The position numbers and the translations under genes were made by a program. A stretch of DNA of 64,000 bases, from the NCBI RefSeq assembly GCF_017942225.1, contig NZ_JAGKSD010000013.1:1-64000 (forward strand), written 5' to 3'. The stretch comes from Corynebacterium sp. Marseille-P3884 (lineage in GTDB: Bacteria; Actinomycetota; Actinomycetes; Mycobacteriales; Mycobacteriaceae). Shown piece by piece: positions 7,672-15,685 of the stretch (the first letter of the stretch is position 1; every line of letters starts with the position of its first letter). The notes under the pieces were generated by a model. That model saw only the letters and a program-made list of their open reading frames with translations, was not told the DNA's origin and ran no database searches.

Positions 7672-8289
7672 TTAAAGGGACAAATTCGCTATTGCTTGCT
7701 CAGCTATGAGCTGCGCTTTCACCGATTCCTTTTGGTTGGTCAGAACAACGATTGCAACTGCATCCTTTGCCACCGCGTAGACGCCGCCGTCTGCTCCGGG
7801 GATGACGCCGCCGCCGGCGCGGCCGCCACTCCACCCTGCGGGATCTTCCGCCAGATCGGTCAGGTCCACCGGCGCGAAGTGGTCCACCACCGCACGGGCC
7901 TCCTCAGCGCTGCCGGTGTGTCGGACAATGACCTGCAACTGCGGCTCCTCTGGGTACGACCAAAATACGCAGGCGGGAGTGTCGAAGCGCTCGTCCGTGC
8001 CGCTCGCAGTGACTTTCTGGCCGTTGGTCTCCGCAACGAATTGGGTCTCCAAAAATGGGCAGTCGGTAACGCCGTCGCGGGCGACCTCGGGACGCGCGTC
8101 GGCCGGGAGACCGGAATCGTGGGCCGCTGCTTCCTGCCCGGGCACGGTGGTTGAGTCGGCTGGCGGCTTCTGTTGCGGATCCTGTTCGGCGGTAGGGGTG
8201 CAGGCGCTGAGTGTGAGCGCTGCCGCGCAAACGAGGGCACCGCCGATGACGGTGGTACGGGCGTGGGTGCAGGCAGAAGGTACGCTCAT
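7672..8289 (-). CDS. DUF2020-like lipoprotein
   Basis: A 205-aa lipoprotein. The signal sequence ends LTLSAC, giving a lipid-modified Cys near residue 26. A proline/threonine-rich spacer is followed by a domain with two cysteines (VTDCPFLETQFV and TPACVFWSYP) that could form a disulfide, in the manner of actinobacterial DUF2020 proteins. The function is unknown. The start is ambiguous among ATG at 8304, 8295 and 8289; 8289 avoids overlap with the divergent sensor kinase whose ATG is at 8294. The two genes therefore share a very tight or overlapping divergent start region. Confidence 0.75.
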   Translation of the reverse strand: MSVPSACTHARTTVIGGALVCAAALTLSACTPTAEQDPQQKPPADSTTVPGQEAAAHDSGLPADARPEVARDGVTDCPFLETQFVAETNGQKVTASGTDERFDTPACVFWSYPEEPQLQVIVRHTGSAEEARAVVDHFAPVDLTDLAEDPAGWSGGRAGGGVIPGADGGVYAVAKDAVAIVVLTNQKESVKAQLIAEQAIANLSL

Positions 8290-8293
8290 TCGC

Positions 8294-9568
8294 ATGACAG
8301 CCATGCTACCGAGAGGGGAAAACGGGGAGGACGCACCCGGCACGCGGGCGCTCGATGTCGGTATCGCGCTGCTGACCTTCTCGCTGCTGCTCGTGTCCTT
8401 CGGCGGAATCGTCGGCGCGAGCCTCGAGCAAGGGGCGGTGCTGGTTCTCCTGATCGTTGTCTTCGGCTTCATGTACGCCTTCGGTGCGCTGAATATGCCG
8501 CGCTTGAATACCGTCGGGCGCCTCGTGTGGTTGCTTGGACTCACCGGCGTGTGGATCGTGGCGATGATCTTCACTCCCGTCGCGGTGTACTGGGTGTTCA
8601 CGCTGTTCTTCCTGTTCATGCGGTCGGCCGACAATTGGATCGGCATCATCGGTGTGACGGGGGTGTTGGCCATCGCGGTATTCATGCAGGTCCCGCGTGG
8701 GCTGACTCTTGGCGGTGTGATGGGCCCGGCGGTCTCCGCGCTCGTGGTCGTAATGATCACGTACGCGTTCAAAGTCATCGTCCGGGTGAGCGCGGAACGC
8801 GCAGCACTGATCGACGAACTGGTGAGCACCCAGGACCGGCTCGCCGCCACGGAACGCGAGGCCGGCATCGCCCAGGAGCGCCAACGCCTCGCCCACGAGA
8901 TCCACGACACGGTGGCGCAGTCCCTGTCCAGTATCCAGATGCTGCTCCATGCCGCGGAGCGGGATTTGCGCGGTACGGGGTTGAGTGAGGAAGAGCTTCG
9001 GGTCCCGTTGGGCAGGCTCGAGACGGCCCGGCATTCGGTCTCGGACAATCTGTCCGAAACCCGCGCCATGATCGCGGCTCTCACGCCGGCGCCTTTGTCC
9101 GAGACGTCCCTCCCGGAGGCACTGGAGCGGATCGCCGGCTCTTTCGCCCACACCGGTGATATCGCCATTGACATCGACGTGGACGGGGAACCGCATCAGT
9201 TGCCGATGCGGGTGGAAGCCGGGCTGTTGCGGATCGCGCAGGGGGCGGTGGGCAACGTCGTCAAGCATTCTGGCGCGACGCGTGCACGCGTGACCCTGAC
9301 ATTCGCGCCGGGGGAGGTGCGCCTGGATGTCGTGGACAATGGCGCGGGATTCGATGTGGCCGCGTTGCCGGAAAAGCCGGTCGGGCTCGGCCACTTGGGT
9401 GTGGATGCAATGCGGACGCGTGCGCGGGAATTGGGTGGCGAGCTCATCCTCGAATCCGCTCCGGGCGGGCCCACTGCCGTCTCGGTCGCCGTGCCCGTGG
9501 ACGAGTCGGTGGCCGCGCCCGACAACAAGGAGAGTAGGATCAACCGAAAGATTGAGGAGGAAGAATGA
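8294..9568 (+). CDS. hrrS: Sensor histidine kinase, HrrS-like (heme-responsive type)
   Basis: A 424-aa membrane histidine kinase. About five or six membrane helices fill residues 20-165, with almost no extracellular loop, fitting an intramembrane sensor. The HisKA_3 dimerisation box RLAHEIHDTVAQSL follows with the phosphoacceptor His near residue 204, and the HATPase_c domain is complete (GAVGNVVKHSGA N-box, VDNGAGFD, GLGHLGVDAM). It overlaps the response regulator by 4 bases (ATGA). The pair, its regulator sequence and its location close to sodA and msrA match HrrSA of C. glutamicum and C. diphtheriae, which controls heme oxygenase and respiratory genes in response to heme. The heme role is inferred from that match. 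Confidence 0.85.
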   Translation: MTAMLPRGENGEDAPGTRALDVGIALLTFSLLLVSFGGIVGASLEQGAVLVLLIVVFGFMYAFGALNMPRLNTVGRLVWLLGLTGVWIVAMIFTPVAVYWVFTLFFLFMRSADNWIGIIGVTGVLAIAVFMQVPRGLTLGGVMGPAVSALVVVMITYAFKVIVRVSAERAALIDELVSTQDRLAATEREAGIAQERQRLAHEIHDTVAQSLSSIQMLLHAAERDLRGTGLSEEELRVPLGRLETARHSVSDNLSETRAMIAALTPAPLSETSLPEALERIAGSFAHTGDIAIDIDVDGEPHQLPMRVEAGLLRIAQGAVGNVVKHSGATRARVTLTFAPGEVRLDVVDNGAGFDVAALPEKPVGLGHLGVDAMRTRARELGGELILESAPGGPTAVSVAVPVDESVAAPDNKESRINRKIEEEE

Positions 9569-10203
9569 TTCGCGTCTTGCTTGCCGACGATCACGAGATC
9601 GTCCGCCTCGGCCTTCGCTCAGTGTTGGAGGCCGCCGACGACATCATCGTCGTCGGTGAAGTGGCCACTGCCGAAGGGGCCATTGCGACCGCCCAAGCGG
9701 GTGGCATCGACGTGATCCTCATGGACCTCCGCTTCGGTGCCGGCGCCCAAGGCGCACGGGTGACAACCGGTGCGGAGGCGACTGCGGAGATCCGCTCCTC
9801 CATGGCGAACCCGCCGAAGGTGCTGGTGGTGACCAATTACGACACCGACGCGGATATTCTCGGCGCAATAGAGGCCGGTGCCGTCGGCTACCTGCTCAAA
9901 GACGCCCCGCCGAGTGAGCTACTCGCCGCGGTCCGTTCGACCGCGAAGGGCGACCAGGCAATGTCGCCGATGGTGCGCAACCGTCTGCAGACGCGGGACC
10001 GCAGCCCACGCTCCTCGCTCACTCCGCGCGAGCTCGAGGTGCTTCAACTTGTCGCGGGTGGCTCATCGAACCGTGAGATCGGCCAGCAGCTCATGCTCTC
10101 CGAGGCGACGGTGAAATCCCACCTCGTGCATATTTACGACAAGCTCGGGGTGCGTTCCCGTACCTCCGCGGTGGCATCGGCCCGCGAGCAGGGAGTGCTG
10201 TAA
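9565..10203 (+). CDS. hrrA: Response regulator, HrrA-like, NarL/LuxR family
   Basis: A 212-aa response regulator: receiver domain (DDH at 8-10, phosphoacceptor Asp 54 in DVILMDLRFG, conserved Lys in YLLKDAPPSE) followed by a LuxR-type helix-turn-helix from about residue 148 (SLTPRELEVLQLVAGGSSN and VKSHLVHIYDKLGV). The receiver shows the long insert after LMDLRFG that is characteristic of HrrA/ChrA-type regulators. Translation is coupled to the kinase gene by ATGA. In C. glutamicum HrrA activates heme oxygenase and cytochrome genes and represses heme synthesis; hmuO is not in this window. Confidence 0.88.
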   Translation: MIRVLLADDHEIVRLGLRSVLEAADDIIVVGEVATAEGAIATAQAGGIDVILMDLRFGAGAQGARVTTGAEATAEIRSSMANPPKVLVVTNYDTDADILGAIEAGAVGYLLKDAPPSELLAAVRSTAKGDQAMSPMVRNRLQTRDRSPRSSLTPRELEVLQLVAGGSSNREIGQQLMLSEATVKSHLVHIYDKLGVRSRTSAVASAREQGVL

Positions 10204-10221
10204 AAGAAAGATTCAGCAGCG

Positions 10222-10536
10222 TTACGCGTTGGCGCGACGGTACGCGTCGATGACCTCGAAGGGAATCTTTCCGCGCTGAGCGACCTTCATTCCCTTCTTT
10301 CGCGCCCATGCGCGGATCTGTGATGCGTCAACGCGGGTGCGCGGGTCAGCCGGCACCTCGCGTGCGGCCGCGATATACGGCATGAGCGCCTCGTGGAAGC
10401 GCTTCACATTCTCTTTGGAGAGGTCGAGGACGTATTCAGTGCCGTTGAAGCTGAAGTGGACAGCCTGATGGTCAGACTCTGACAGCGGCGATCCATCGAG
10501 ATCGTCATAGAACTGGGTGACTTCACGTCGCGCCAT
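10222..10536 (-). CDS. lsr2: Lsr2-like nucleoid-associated DNA-bridging protein
   Basis: A 104-aa protein with the Lsr2 architecture. The N-terminal dimerisation strand region contains VHFSFNGTEYVLDLSKENV. The C-terminal DNA-binding part has TRVDASQIRAWARKKGMKV, where the AT-hook-like core is normally RGR and here reads IRAWARKKG followed by AQRGKIP. Lsr2 proteins coat AT-rich DNA, silence foreign genes and are functional analogues of H-NS. The gene is preceded by an AT-rich promoter region (about 10555-10600) and by AAAGGGG as ribosome site. It is convergent with hrrA. Confidence 0.88.
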   Translation of the reverse strand: MARREVTQFYDDLDGSPLSESDHQAVHFSFNGTEYVLDLSKENVKRFHEALMPYIAAAREVPADPRTRVDASQIRAWARKKGMKVAQRGKIPFEVIDAYRRANA

Positions 10537-10645
10537 ATCCAGCCCCTTTCACGGAAAAGTTTTTACAACTTACTTATTTGTATAAACATACTAGCTGGTC
10601 GAAACAGAACCGCCGAACTAAGGGGCAAAAAACTACTGCGCACAG

Positions 10646-11284
10646 TTAGTTACGCAAGGTCTTCTCTTGGATTTCCGCGGTGAGTTTGTTGATGTCGCGG
10701 TCGATAGTCTCGTGCGCGAGGCGGCGCTGAGCGTCGTTCATCTGCTCGACGTTGTTCACGGCAGCATCCAATTCGTCGAGACGCACCTGCGCATCGCGGC
10801 GGAACTTGTTGTCCAGCGCGTCATTTTCTTCCACCTGGTGGCGGATGGCCTGCACGCGGCCCTTGAGTTCCGCACCCTGGCTGGAGTAGCGGGACATTTC
10901 CGTGGCGGTAAGCCCAGCGGCGCGGGCGCGGTCGTTGACCTGCTTCTCCTGGTAGGTGGTCAGCGCGCGGTACGCCAGCGGAATGAGAATGGGCAGCAGA
11001 ATGCGGGAAGCACCGACCCACTGCTTGGCCTTCTTCTTGGTGAAGCCAGCTTCCTGGATCTTCTTCAGTTCGGCCTTAGCCAGCTGCTTCTCGTGCTTCT
11101 GCTTGCTCTTCAGGCCCTTCTTCTCTTCCTTGAGCAGGCGCTTTTCTGCCTTATCGAGGAGCTTCGCGGTGCGCTTGTCCTGCTTGGCCTCATCCTTCGC
11201 CAGCTGACGAGCGCGTGCCTCGGCGGCCTTGATCTCTGCCTTGGTCTTAGCGCGGGAAGCGCGGATCGATTCGAACAGTCCCAT
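10646..11284 (-). CDS. DUF6474-like coiled-coil protein
   Basis: A 212-aa protein starting MGLFESIRASRAK. Residues 10-95 are an extremely charged Lys/Glu/Ala-rich helix, predicted coiled coil. A moderately hydrophobic stretch (ASRILLPILIPLAYRAL, about residues 112-130) could touch or cross the membrane. A second charged helical region completes the protein. Proteins of this design are conserved in Corynebacterium near this locus, but no function is known to me. The start at 11284 is chosen because longer versions would read through the divergent recB-type gene. Confidence 0.72.
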   Translation of the reverse strand: MGLFESIRASRAKTKAEIKAAEARARQLAKDEAKQDKRTAKLLDKAEKRLLKEEKKGLKSKQKHEKQLAKAELKKIQEAGFTKKKAKQWVGASRILLPILIPLAYRALTTYQEKQVNDRARAAGLTATEMSRYSSQGAELKGRVQAIRHQVEENDALDNKFRRDAQVRLDELDAAVNNVEQMNDAQRRLAHETIDRDINKLTAEIQEKTLRN

Positions 11285-11378
11285 GGTGTCGGTTCTCCTG
11301 GATAATTCCGTTTCGTCGCAATTTGTCCCGTTCAACTTTACCTGTGTTGAGCCGATAGGCTTGGGCTCGGTGAAAGAA

Positions 11379-12896
11379 ATGGAAAGCGATGATGTTTCGC
11401 TGGTGCGGGCAGGCGACTTGGTGGGGTGCAGGTACCGCCTCCGCCAGCGTCTGACGCACCCGGAAATCCCGCCGCTGCCCGACGCGCTCGAGCGCCAGCC
11501 GCAGGTCGATGCCGGGCGAGCGGCAGTCTTCGGGTTGCTGCCGGAGCGCAGGGCGCTTGGCGACGGCCGCGGGAAAGCCTTCTCCCGCCTTCTCCTCGAC
11601 CCGGCGCTCCCGGTGGCCGAGCGCGAGGCGAGCACACGAAAGGCCATGAAAGACCGCACTACCTTGATCGTCGACGGGGCACTGACCGGCGAAATCGACG
11701 GGGTGCCGGTGCTTGCCGAGATCGACATCCTGGCCCGGCAGGGCGACGGAACTTATCTTCCGGTGATCGTGTCCAACCACCGTGTGGCGCGACCGAGCCA
11801 GACCGCGACCATGCAGTTCATTCCCACCCGCCGTCTGGGGCTGGGAAAGCCACTGGACACAGCAGCGAAGCCGCGCCACCACACCGTGGACGGTTACCGG
11901 GTAGCGATGGCCTACCTGCTTCTTGCCGATGCTGGTTGTGCGTCTCCGCTCGGCGCCGTCGTCGGCCAGGACCGCGAGCGCGCCTACGTGGGGGATGCCG
12001 CGCGCTATGTCGAGGCGCTCCGCGAAGCCTTGGCGAAGCCCACGCCGACGCATCCGCTGCGCTTGAAGCAGTGCGCGAGCTGCCGCTACTGGGCGTTGTG
12101 CGAGCCGGAACTGAAAAATATGGACGACATCTCTCTAGTCTTCCCCGGCCAAAAAGCGCGTCCACTGCGCGAACGCGGGATCACCACGGTGGCAGAGACC
12201 ATCGCGGCGAACATGGGGGAGACCAGCCAGATCGCCCGTGCTTGGCGCGAAGGAATTCCGGTGCTCGCCCGGGAGGACTTCATTCCTGCGGAGGAATTGC
12301 GCGCCGATGTCGAGGTAGACGTGGATATGGAGGCTTATCTCGACCAGGGCGCCTACCTGTGGGGTGCCTTTGACGGCGACCGCTACCGAGCCTTCGCCAC
12401 CTGGGAGGACGTCGGCGGGGCCGATAACGAGGCCGAAGAGGAGAATTTCCTCGCATTCTGGACCTGGCTCCAATCAGTGCGGGCCCAGGCCCACGAGTCG
12501 GGGAAGACGTTCCGCGCCTATTGCTACGCCGCCGGCGGCGAGAACCACTGGCTCATGGCATCGGCCCGGCGTTTTGATTCCATCGACGAGGCGGAGGTCC
12601 GCGCGTTCATCGCTTCTAACGAGTGGGTAGATGTCTTCTCCCATGTTCGTCGCCACCTCGTGGGCACGGACGGGCTCGGCCTCAAAGTGGTCGCGCCCGT
12701 GGCCGGGTTCGTCTGGGACGACGACGATGTCGACGGCGAACGCTCCGTCGCGCTGCGCCGCGAAGCTCGCCTGGGCGACGCTGCGGCTCGCGAGATGCTC
12801 ATCCGCTACAACGGCGACGACTGCCGTGCCACCGCCGCGGTGCGCCGCTTCCTCAGTGCCGGTGCTCCGGGGATTCCGCGCCTTTCTTCACTGTGA
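11379..12896 (+). CDS. TM0106-type RecB-family nuclease with RNase H-like C-terminus
   Basis: About 505 aa. The N-terminal half is a RecB/Cas4-like nuclease: a lone Cys in AGDLVGCRYRL and the cluster QCASCRYWALC (C-x2-C-x5-C) together make the four-cysteine set that binds an iron-sulfur cluster in Cas4 and AddB-type nucleases, and the core EID (AEIDILARQGDGTYLPVIV) fits the PD-(D/E)xK fold. The C-terminal half (from about residue 330) matches the predicted RNase H-like domain of TM0106 proteins. It probably takes part in DNA repair or end processing. Start ATG 11379 is preferred; GTG 11370 is also possible. Its 3' end overlaps the convergent MFS gene by 44 bases. Confidence 0.82.
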   Translation: MESDDVSLVRAGDLVGCRYRLRQRLTHPEIPPLPDALERQPQVDAGRAAVFGLLPERRALGDGRGKAFSRLLLDPALPVAEREASTRKAMKDRTTLIVDGALTGEIDGVPVLAEIDILARQGDGTYLPVIVSNHRVARPSQTATMQFIPTRRLGLGKPLDTAAKPRHHTVDGYRVAMAYLLLADAGCASPLGAVVGQDRERAYVGDAARYVEALREALAKPTPTHPLRLKQCASCRYWALCEPELKNMDDISLVFPGQKARPLRERGITTVAETIAANMGETSQIARAWREGIPVLAREDFIPAEELRADVEVDVDMEAYLDQGAYLWGAFDGDRYRAFATWEDVGGADNEAEEENFLAFWTWLQSVRAQAHESGKTFRAYCYAAGGENHWLMASARRFDSIDEAEVRAFIASNEWVDVFSHVRRHLVGTDGLGLKVVAPVAGFVWDDDDVDGERSVALRREARLGDAAAREMLIRYNGDDCRATAAVRRFLSAGAPGIPRLSSL

Positions 12897-14076
12897 GCGC
12901 CAGCCAACCAGCGATGCACACCAGTGCGACGAGGAATCCGGCGACGATCCCGATGAATCCGCTCCAGCCGGTGAACTGGAACAGCCACCCGGTCAGTGCG
13001 CCGAGTGCAGATGAACCGATGTAGTAGAAGAACACGTAGGTGCTCGAGGCTTCTGCGCGATCGCGCGTAGCCACCTGGCCCACCCAGCCGGAGGCGACCG
13101 AATGCATGGCGAAGAAGCTGGCCGTGAACAGCAGCAGGCCCGCCAGTGTGAACCACAGATTGCCACTGATCAGTGTGATGGCGCCGAGCAGCATGATGCC
13201 GGCCGCGACCACGAGGACACGCCCGCGGCCCGCCTGCTTCACGTACACGCCCGCGCGCGCCGACGACCATGTGCCGGAGAGATACATCAGGTACACCAGG
13301 CCGGCCAGAGCCGGCGGGAGCCCGAAGTGGTCGATCGCCCGGAAGCCGAACATGTTGTACACCGAGACGAACATGCCCATTCCAAAGAACGCGGTCGCGT
13401 ACAGTCCGACCAGCCGCCAGTCGCTCAAATGCCGGAGCATCGCGGCGAATTCATGGCCGGGCTTGAGTGCCTTGGCCTCGAAGCGGCGCTGCTGCGGCAG
13501 CAGGATGCACATGATCACCGCGAAGAGCAGTGCCGTGACTGCGCCGCCGAATAGTGCCCACCGCCAGCTAGCTACCTCGAGAATGAATGCTGGCACAAGA
13601 CGGCCGATCAACCCGCCGATGGAATTGCCGGCGATGTAGAGCCCCATCGCTCCGGCCGCGTCATCGGATTCGATCTCCTCGGAAATCCACGTCATGGCCA
13701 CTGCCGGGGTGCCCGCGATGAGGCAGCCCTGGATGAAACGCATGGCGATGAGCTGCCCGCCGGTCGCCGCGAGGGGAAGGCAGAGGCCTAGGCATGTGGC
13801 CAGCAAGGCCGAGATGATCAGCACGCGACCGCGCCCGAAGCGTTCGGAGAGGATCGAGGCAGGGACCACGCACAGCGCCAACCCGCCCGTGGTGGCGGAC
13901 ACGGTCAGGGCTGCTTCGCCCTCGGTCATACCGAGTTCGTCGGTGAGGGTGGGCAGTAGTGCCTGGGTGGTGTAGAGCGCATTGAAGATAGCCAGCCCGG
14001 CGAAAAGGAGCGCGATGCTCGCCCGCCTGTATTCGGCGGTGCCTTTGCGAATCCCTTCTCGTGCGTGTGGCTCCAT
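12853..14076 (-). CDS. MFS transporter, probable exporter under iron control
   Basis: A 407-aa major facilitator protein with about 12 membrane helices. The motif A-like loop after helix 2 reads LSERFGRGRVLI, and GLYIAGNSIGGLIGR follows helix 4-5, typical of the YnfM/drug-exporter branch. ATG 14076 is the first ATG in frame. A DtxR-box-like sequence lies at 14135-14153, about 60 bases upstream, suggesting repression by iron through DtxR. The substrate is unknown; a siderophore or metabolite exporter would suit iron control. It overlaps the nuclease gene tail to tail. Confidence 0.85.
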   Translation of the reverse strand: MEPHAREGIRKGTAEYRRASIALLFAGLAIFNALYTTQALLPTLTDELGMTEGEAALTVSATTGGLALCVVPASILSERFGRGRVLIISALLATCLGLCLPLAATGGQLIAMRFIQGCLIAGTPAVAMTWISEEIESDDAAGAMGLYIAGNSIGGLIGRLVPAFILEVASWRWALFGGAVTALLFAVIMCILLPQQRRFEAKALKPGHEFAAMLRHLSDWRLVGLYATAFFGMGMFVSVYNMFGFRAIDHFGLPPALAGLVYLMYLSGTWSSARAGVYVKQAGRGRVLVVAAGIMLLGAITLISGNLWFTLAGLLLFTASFFAMHSVASGWVGQVATRDRAEASSTYVFFYYIGSSALGALTGWLFQFTGWSGFIGIVAGFLVALVCIAGWLALTVKKGAESPEHRH

Positions 14077-14134
14077 GTTCAACTATCCAAGCATGTGTCA
14101 GTGACGAGGGCCACAACGGGGCCCCCTTGCGCAC

Positions 14135-14153
14135 TAAGGGCAGCCTAACCTAT
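14135..14153. promoter_or_regulatory. DtxR-box-like operator upstream of the MFS gene
   Basis: TAAGGGCAGCCTAACCTAT on the plus strand matches the 19-bp DtxR/IdeR consensus TTAGGTTAGCCTAACCTAA at 15 positions, with the right half (GCCTAACCTA) intact. It lies in the promoter region of the MFS gene that reads leftwards. DtxR with Fe2+ would repress here. Confidence 0.6.
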
Positions 14154-14243
14154 ACTCTGTTTTGAGGGCGGAACAAAGACCGCATCTCGTCAACGAAAAT
14201 CAGGTTGCGCTACCCGGGTTCCTCCAGCCCCGGATAGCGAAAA

Positions 14244-14284
14244 GAGGGCCGCGCACTGTTTTCTGGGTCAGTGCGCGGCCCTCT
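14244..14284 (-). terminator. Rho-independent terminator of sodA
   Basis: GAGGGCCGCGCACTG and CAGTGCGCGGCCCTC form a perfect 15-bp stem. In the minus-strand reading it ends in CTCTTTTCGC, so it terminates sodA, whose stop codon is about 20 bases away. Confidence 0.92.
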
Positions 14285-14305
14285 GATTTCAGTGAAGCGA
14301 AACGC

Positions 14306-14908
14306 TTAGGCAGCAGCCTTAGCGAAGCGCTCAGCGACGTCGTCCCAGTTGACAACGTTCCAGAACGCCTTGGCGTAGTCAGCCTTCACGTTCTTGTACT
14401 GCAGGTAGTAAGCGTGCTCCCACATATCCAGCATGAGGACCGGGGTGAAGTCCACGGAGATGTTGCCCTGCTGGTCGGTCAGCTGCTGGATGATCAGGCG
14501 GCCAGCAATGTGGTCGTAGCCCAGGACAGCCCAGCCGGAGCCCTGCAGGGAGGTGGCGACACCCTCGAACTGCTTCTGGAAGCCCTCGAAGGAGCCGAAG
14601 TCGCGGTTAATAGCCTCAGCCAGCTCGCCAGCCGGCTCGCTGTCGCCGTTCGGGCTCATGTTCTTCCAGAAGATGGAGTGGTTGGTGTGGCCACCCAGGT
14701 TGAAGGCCAGGTTCTTGGACAGTGCACGCAGCTTGTCCGGGTTAGCCTCGCCGTTGCGCTCAGCCTCGAGTGCCTCCAGAGCGGCATTCGCGCCCTTGAC
14801 GTAGGTCGCGTGGTGCTTGTCGTGGTGCAGCTCCATAATCTCGGCGGAGATGTGGGGCTCGAGCGCGTCGTATTCGTAAGGCAGGTCGGGAAGCTCGTAA
14901 ACAGCCAT
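14306..14908 (-). CDS. sodA: Manganese-type superoxide dismutase
   Basis: A 200-aa enzyme of the Fe/Mn superoxide dismutase family that converts superoxide to hydrogen peroxide and oxygen. Metal ligands are in the expected blocks: His in the N-terminal [12 protein letters not shown], His in [13 protein letters not shown], and Asp and His in [12 protein letters not shown]. There is no signal peptide. The motif set and the genus favour manganese. The ATG at 14908 is preceded by AAAGGA on the minus strand. It is divergent from msrA across a 127-bp region that holds a palindrome at 14972-14986, so the two oxidative-stress genes may be controlled together. Confidence 0.95.
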   Translation of the reverse strand: MAVYELPDLPYEYDALEPHISAEIMELHHDKHHATYVKGANAALEALEAERNGEANPDKLRALSKNLAFNLGGHTNHSIFWKNMSPNGDSEPAGELAEAINRDFGSFEGFQKQFEGVATSLQGSGWAVLGYDHIAGRLIIQQLTDQQGNISVDFTPVLMLDMWEHAYYLQYKNVKADYAKAFWNVVNWDDVAERFAKAAA

Positions 14909-14971
14909 GATCTATGTCCTTTCTTCTTTCGTTCGCGCTTGGTAGAAGCGCCGTGCCCCGCCCATGATAGG

Positions 14972-14986
14972 GAAATTTGAAATTTC
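14972..14986. promoter_or_regulatory. Palindrome in the sodA-msrA divergent promoter
   Basis: GAAATTT, one central G, then AAATTTC: a perfect 15-bp inverted repeat in an otherwise GC-rich spacer between two divergently read oxidative-stress genes. It is well placed for a shared operator. No known regulator is matched with confidence. Confidence 0.45.
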
Positions 14987-15035
14987 TGGCGGTGAGCCTG
15001 GGAATTGCCGCACATGCCCAGTAGTTATGGAGTAC

Positions 15036-15677
15036 ATGGCATTTTTCTTCGGACGCACCCCGCAACTCGTCGATCCCGACCGTGCCCTGCCCGGCCGCAG
15101 TGAGCCCGTCCTGCCCGCTCCACAGCCGCACGCAGTTTTGGGCACCCCGCTGACGGGCCCGTGGCGCGAAGGCCAAAAACGCCTGCTCGTGGGCATTGGC
15201 TGCTTTTGGGGCGCGGAGAAAATGTACTGGAATATGAACGGAGTCGAGTCCACATCGGTGGGCTATGGCGGCGGCGTCACGCCGAACCCGACCTACCGCG
15301 AGGTGTGCTCCGGACAGACGAACCACGTCGAGCTCGTCGAGGTCGTCTACGACCCGAATGAAATCAGCCTCAAGGAGATCGTCCGCGCCGCGCTCGAGGC
15401 GCACGACCCGACGCAGGGTTTCCGCCAGGGCAACGACGTGGGCACCCAGTACCGCTCTGCGTTCTACACCGACACAGAAGACGAGGCCGAGCTCATCCGC
15501 GGGTGGGTCGCAGAATACGGGCAATCGCTTATCGACGCCGGGTACGGCCCCATCACCACCGAAGTGCAATCAGGTGTGGACTATTTCTTGGCTGAGGACG
15601 AGCATCAGCAGTACTTGCACAAGGTGCCGCAGGGCTATTGCCCCCATCACTCCACTGGGGTGGCCTGCGGAATTTAA
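15036..15677 (+). CDS. msrA: Peptide methionine-S-sulfoxide reductase MsrA
   Basis: A 213-aa repair enzyme that reduces methionine-S-sulfoxide in proteins and free form. The catalytic motif GCFWG is present with the nucleophilic Cys near residue 56; the substrate-contact block GYGGG and the C-terminal resolving cysteines (QGYCPHH and GVACGI) are also present. ATG 15036 (MAFFFGRTPQLVDP) resembles the start of the C. glutamicum enzyme; an ATG at 15027 is the alternative. It lies divergent to sodA, the same arrangement as in other corynebacteria. Confidence 0.94.
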   Translation: MAFFFGRTPQLVDPDRALPGRSEPVLPAPQPHAVLGTPLTGPWREGQKRLLVGIGCFWGAEKMYWNMNGVESTSVGYGGGVTPNPTYREVCSGQTNHVELVEVVYDPNEISLKEIVRAALEAHDPTQGFRQGNDVGTQYRSAFYTDTEDEAELIRGWVAEYGQSLIDAGYGPITTEVQSGVDYFLAEDEHQQYLHKVPQGYCPHHSTGVACGI

Positions 15678-15685
15678 AGGTGGGG

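Noticed and set aside
7672..9174. Long minus-strand frame extending the lipoprotein into hrrS
   Set aside because: Only the last 205 residues have lipoprotein features; the rest is the antisense shadow of the sensor kinase.
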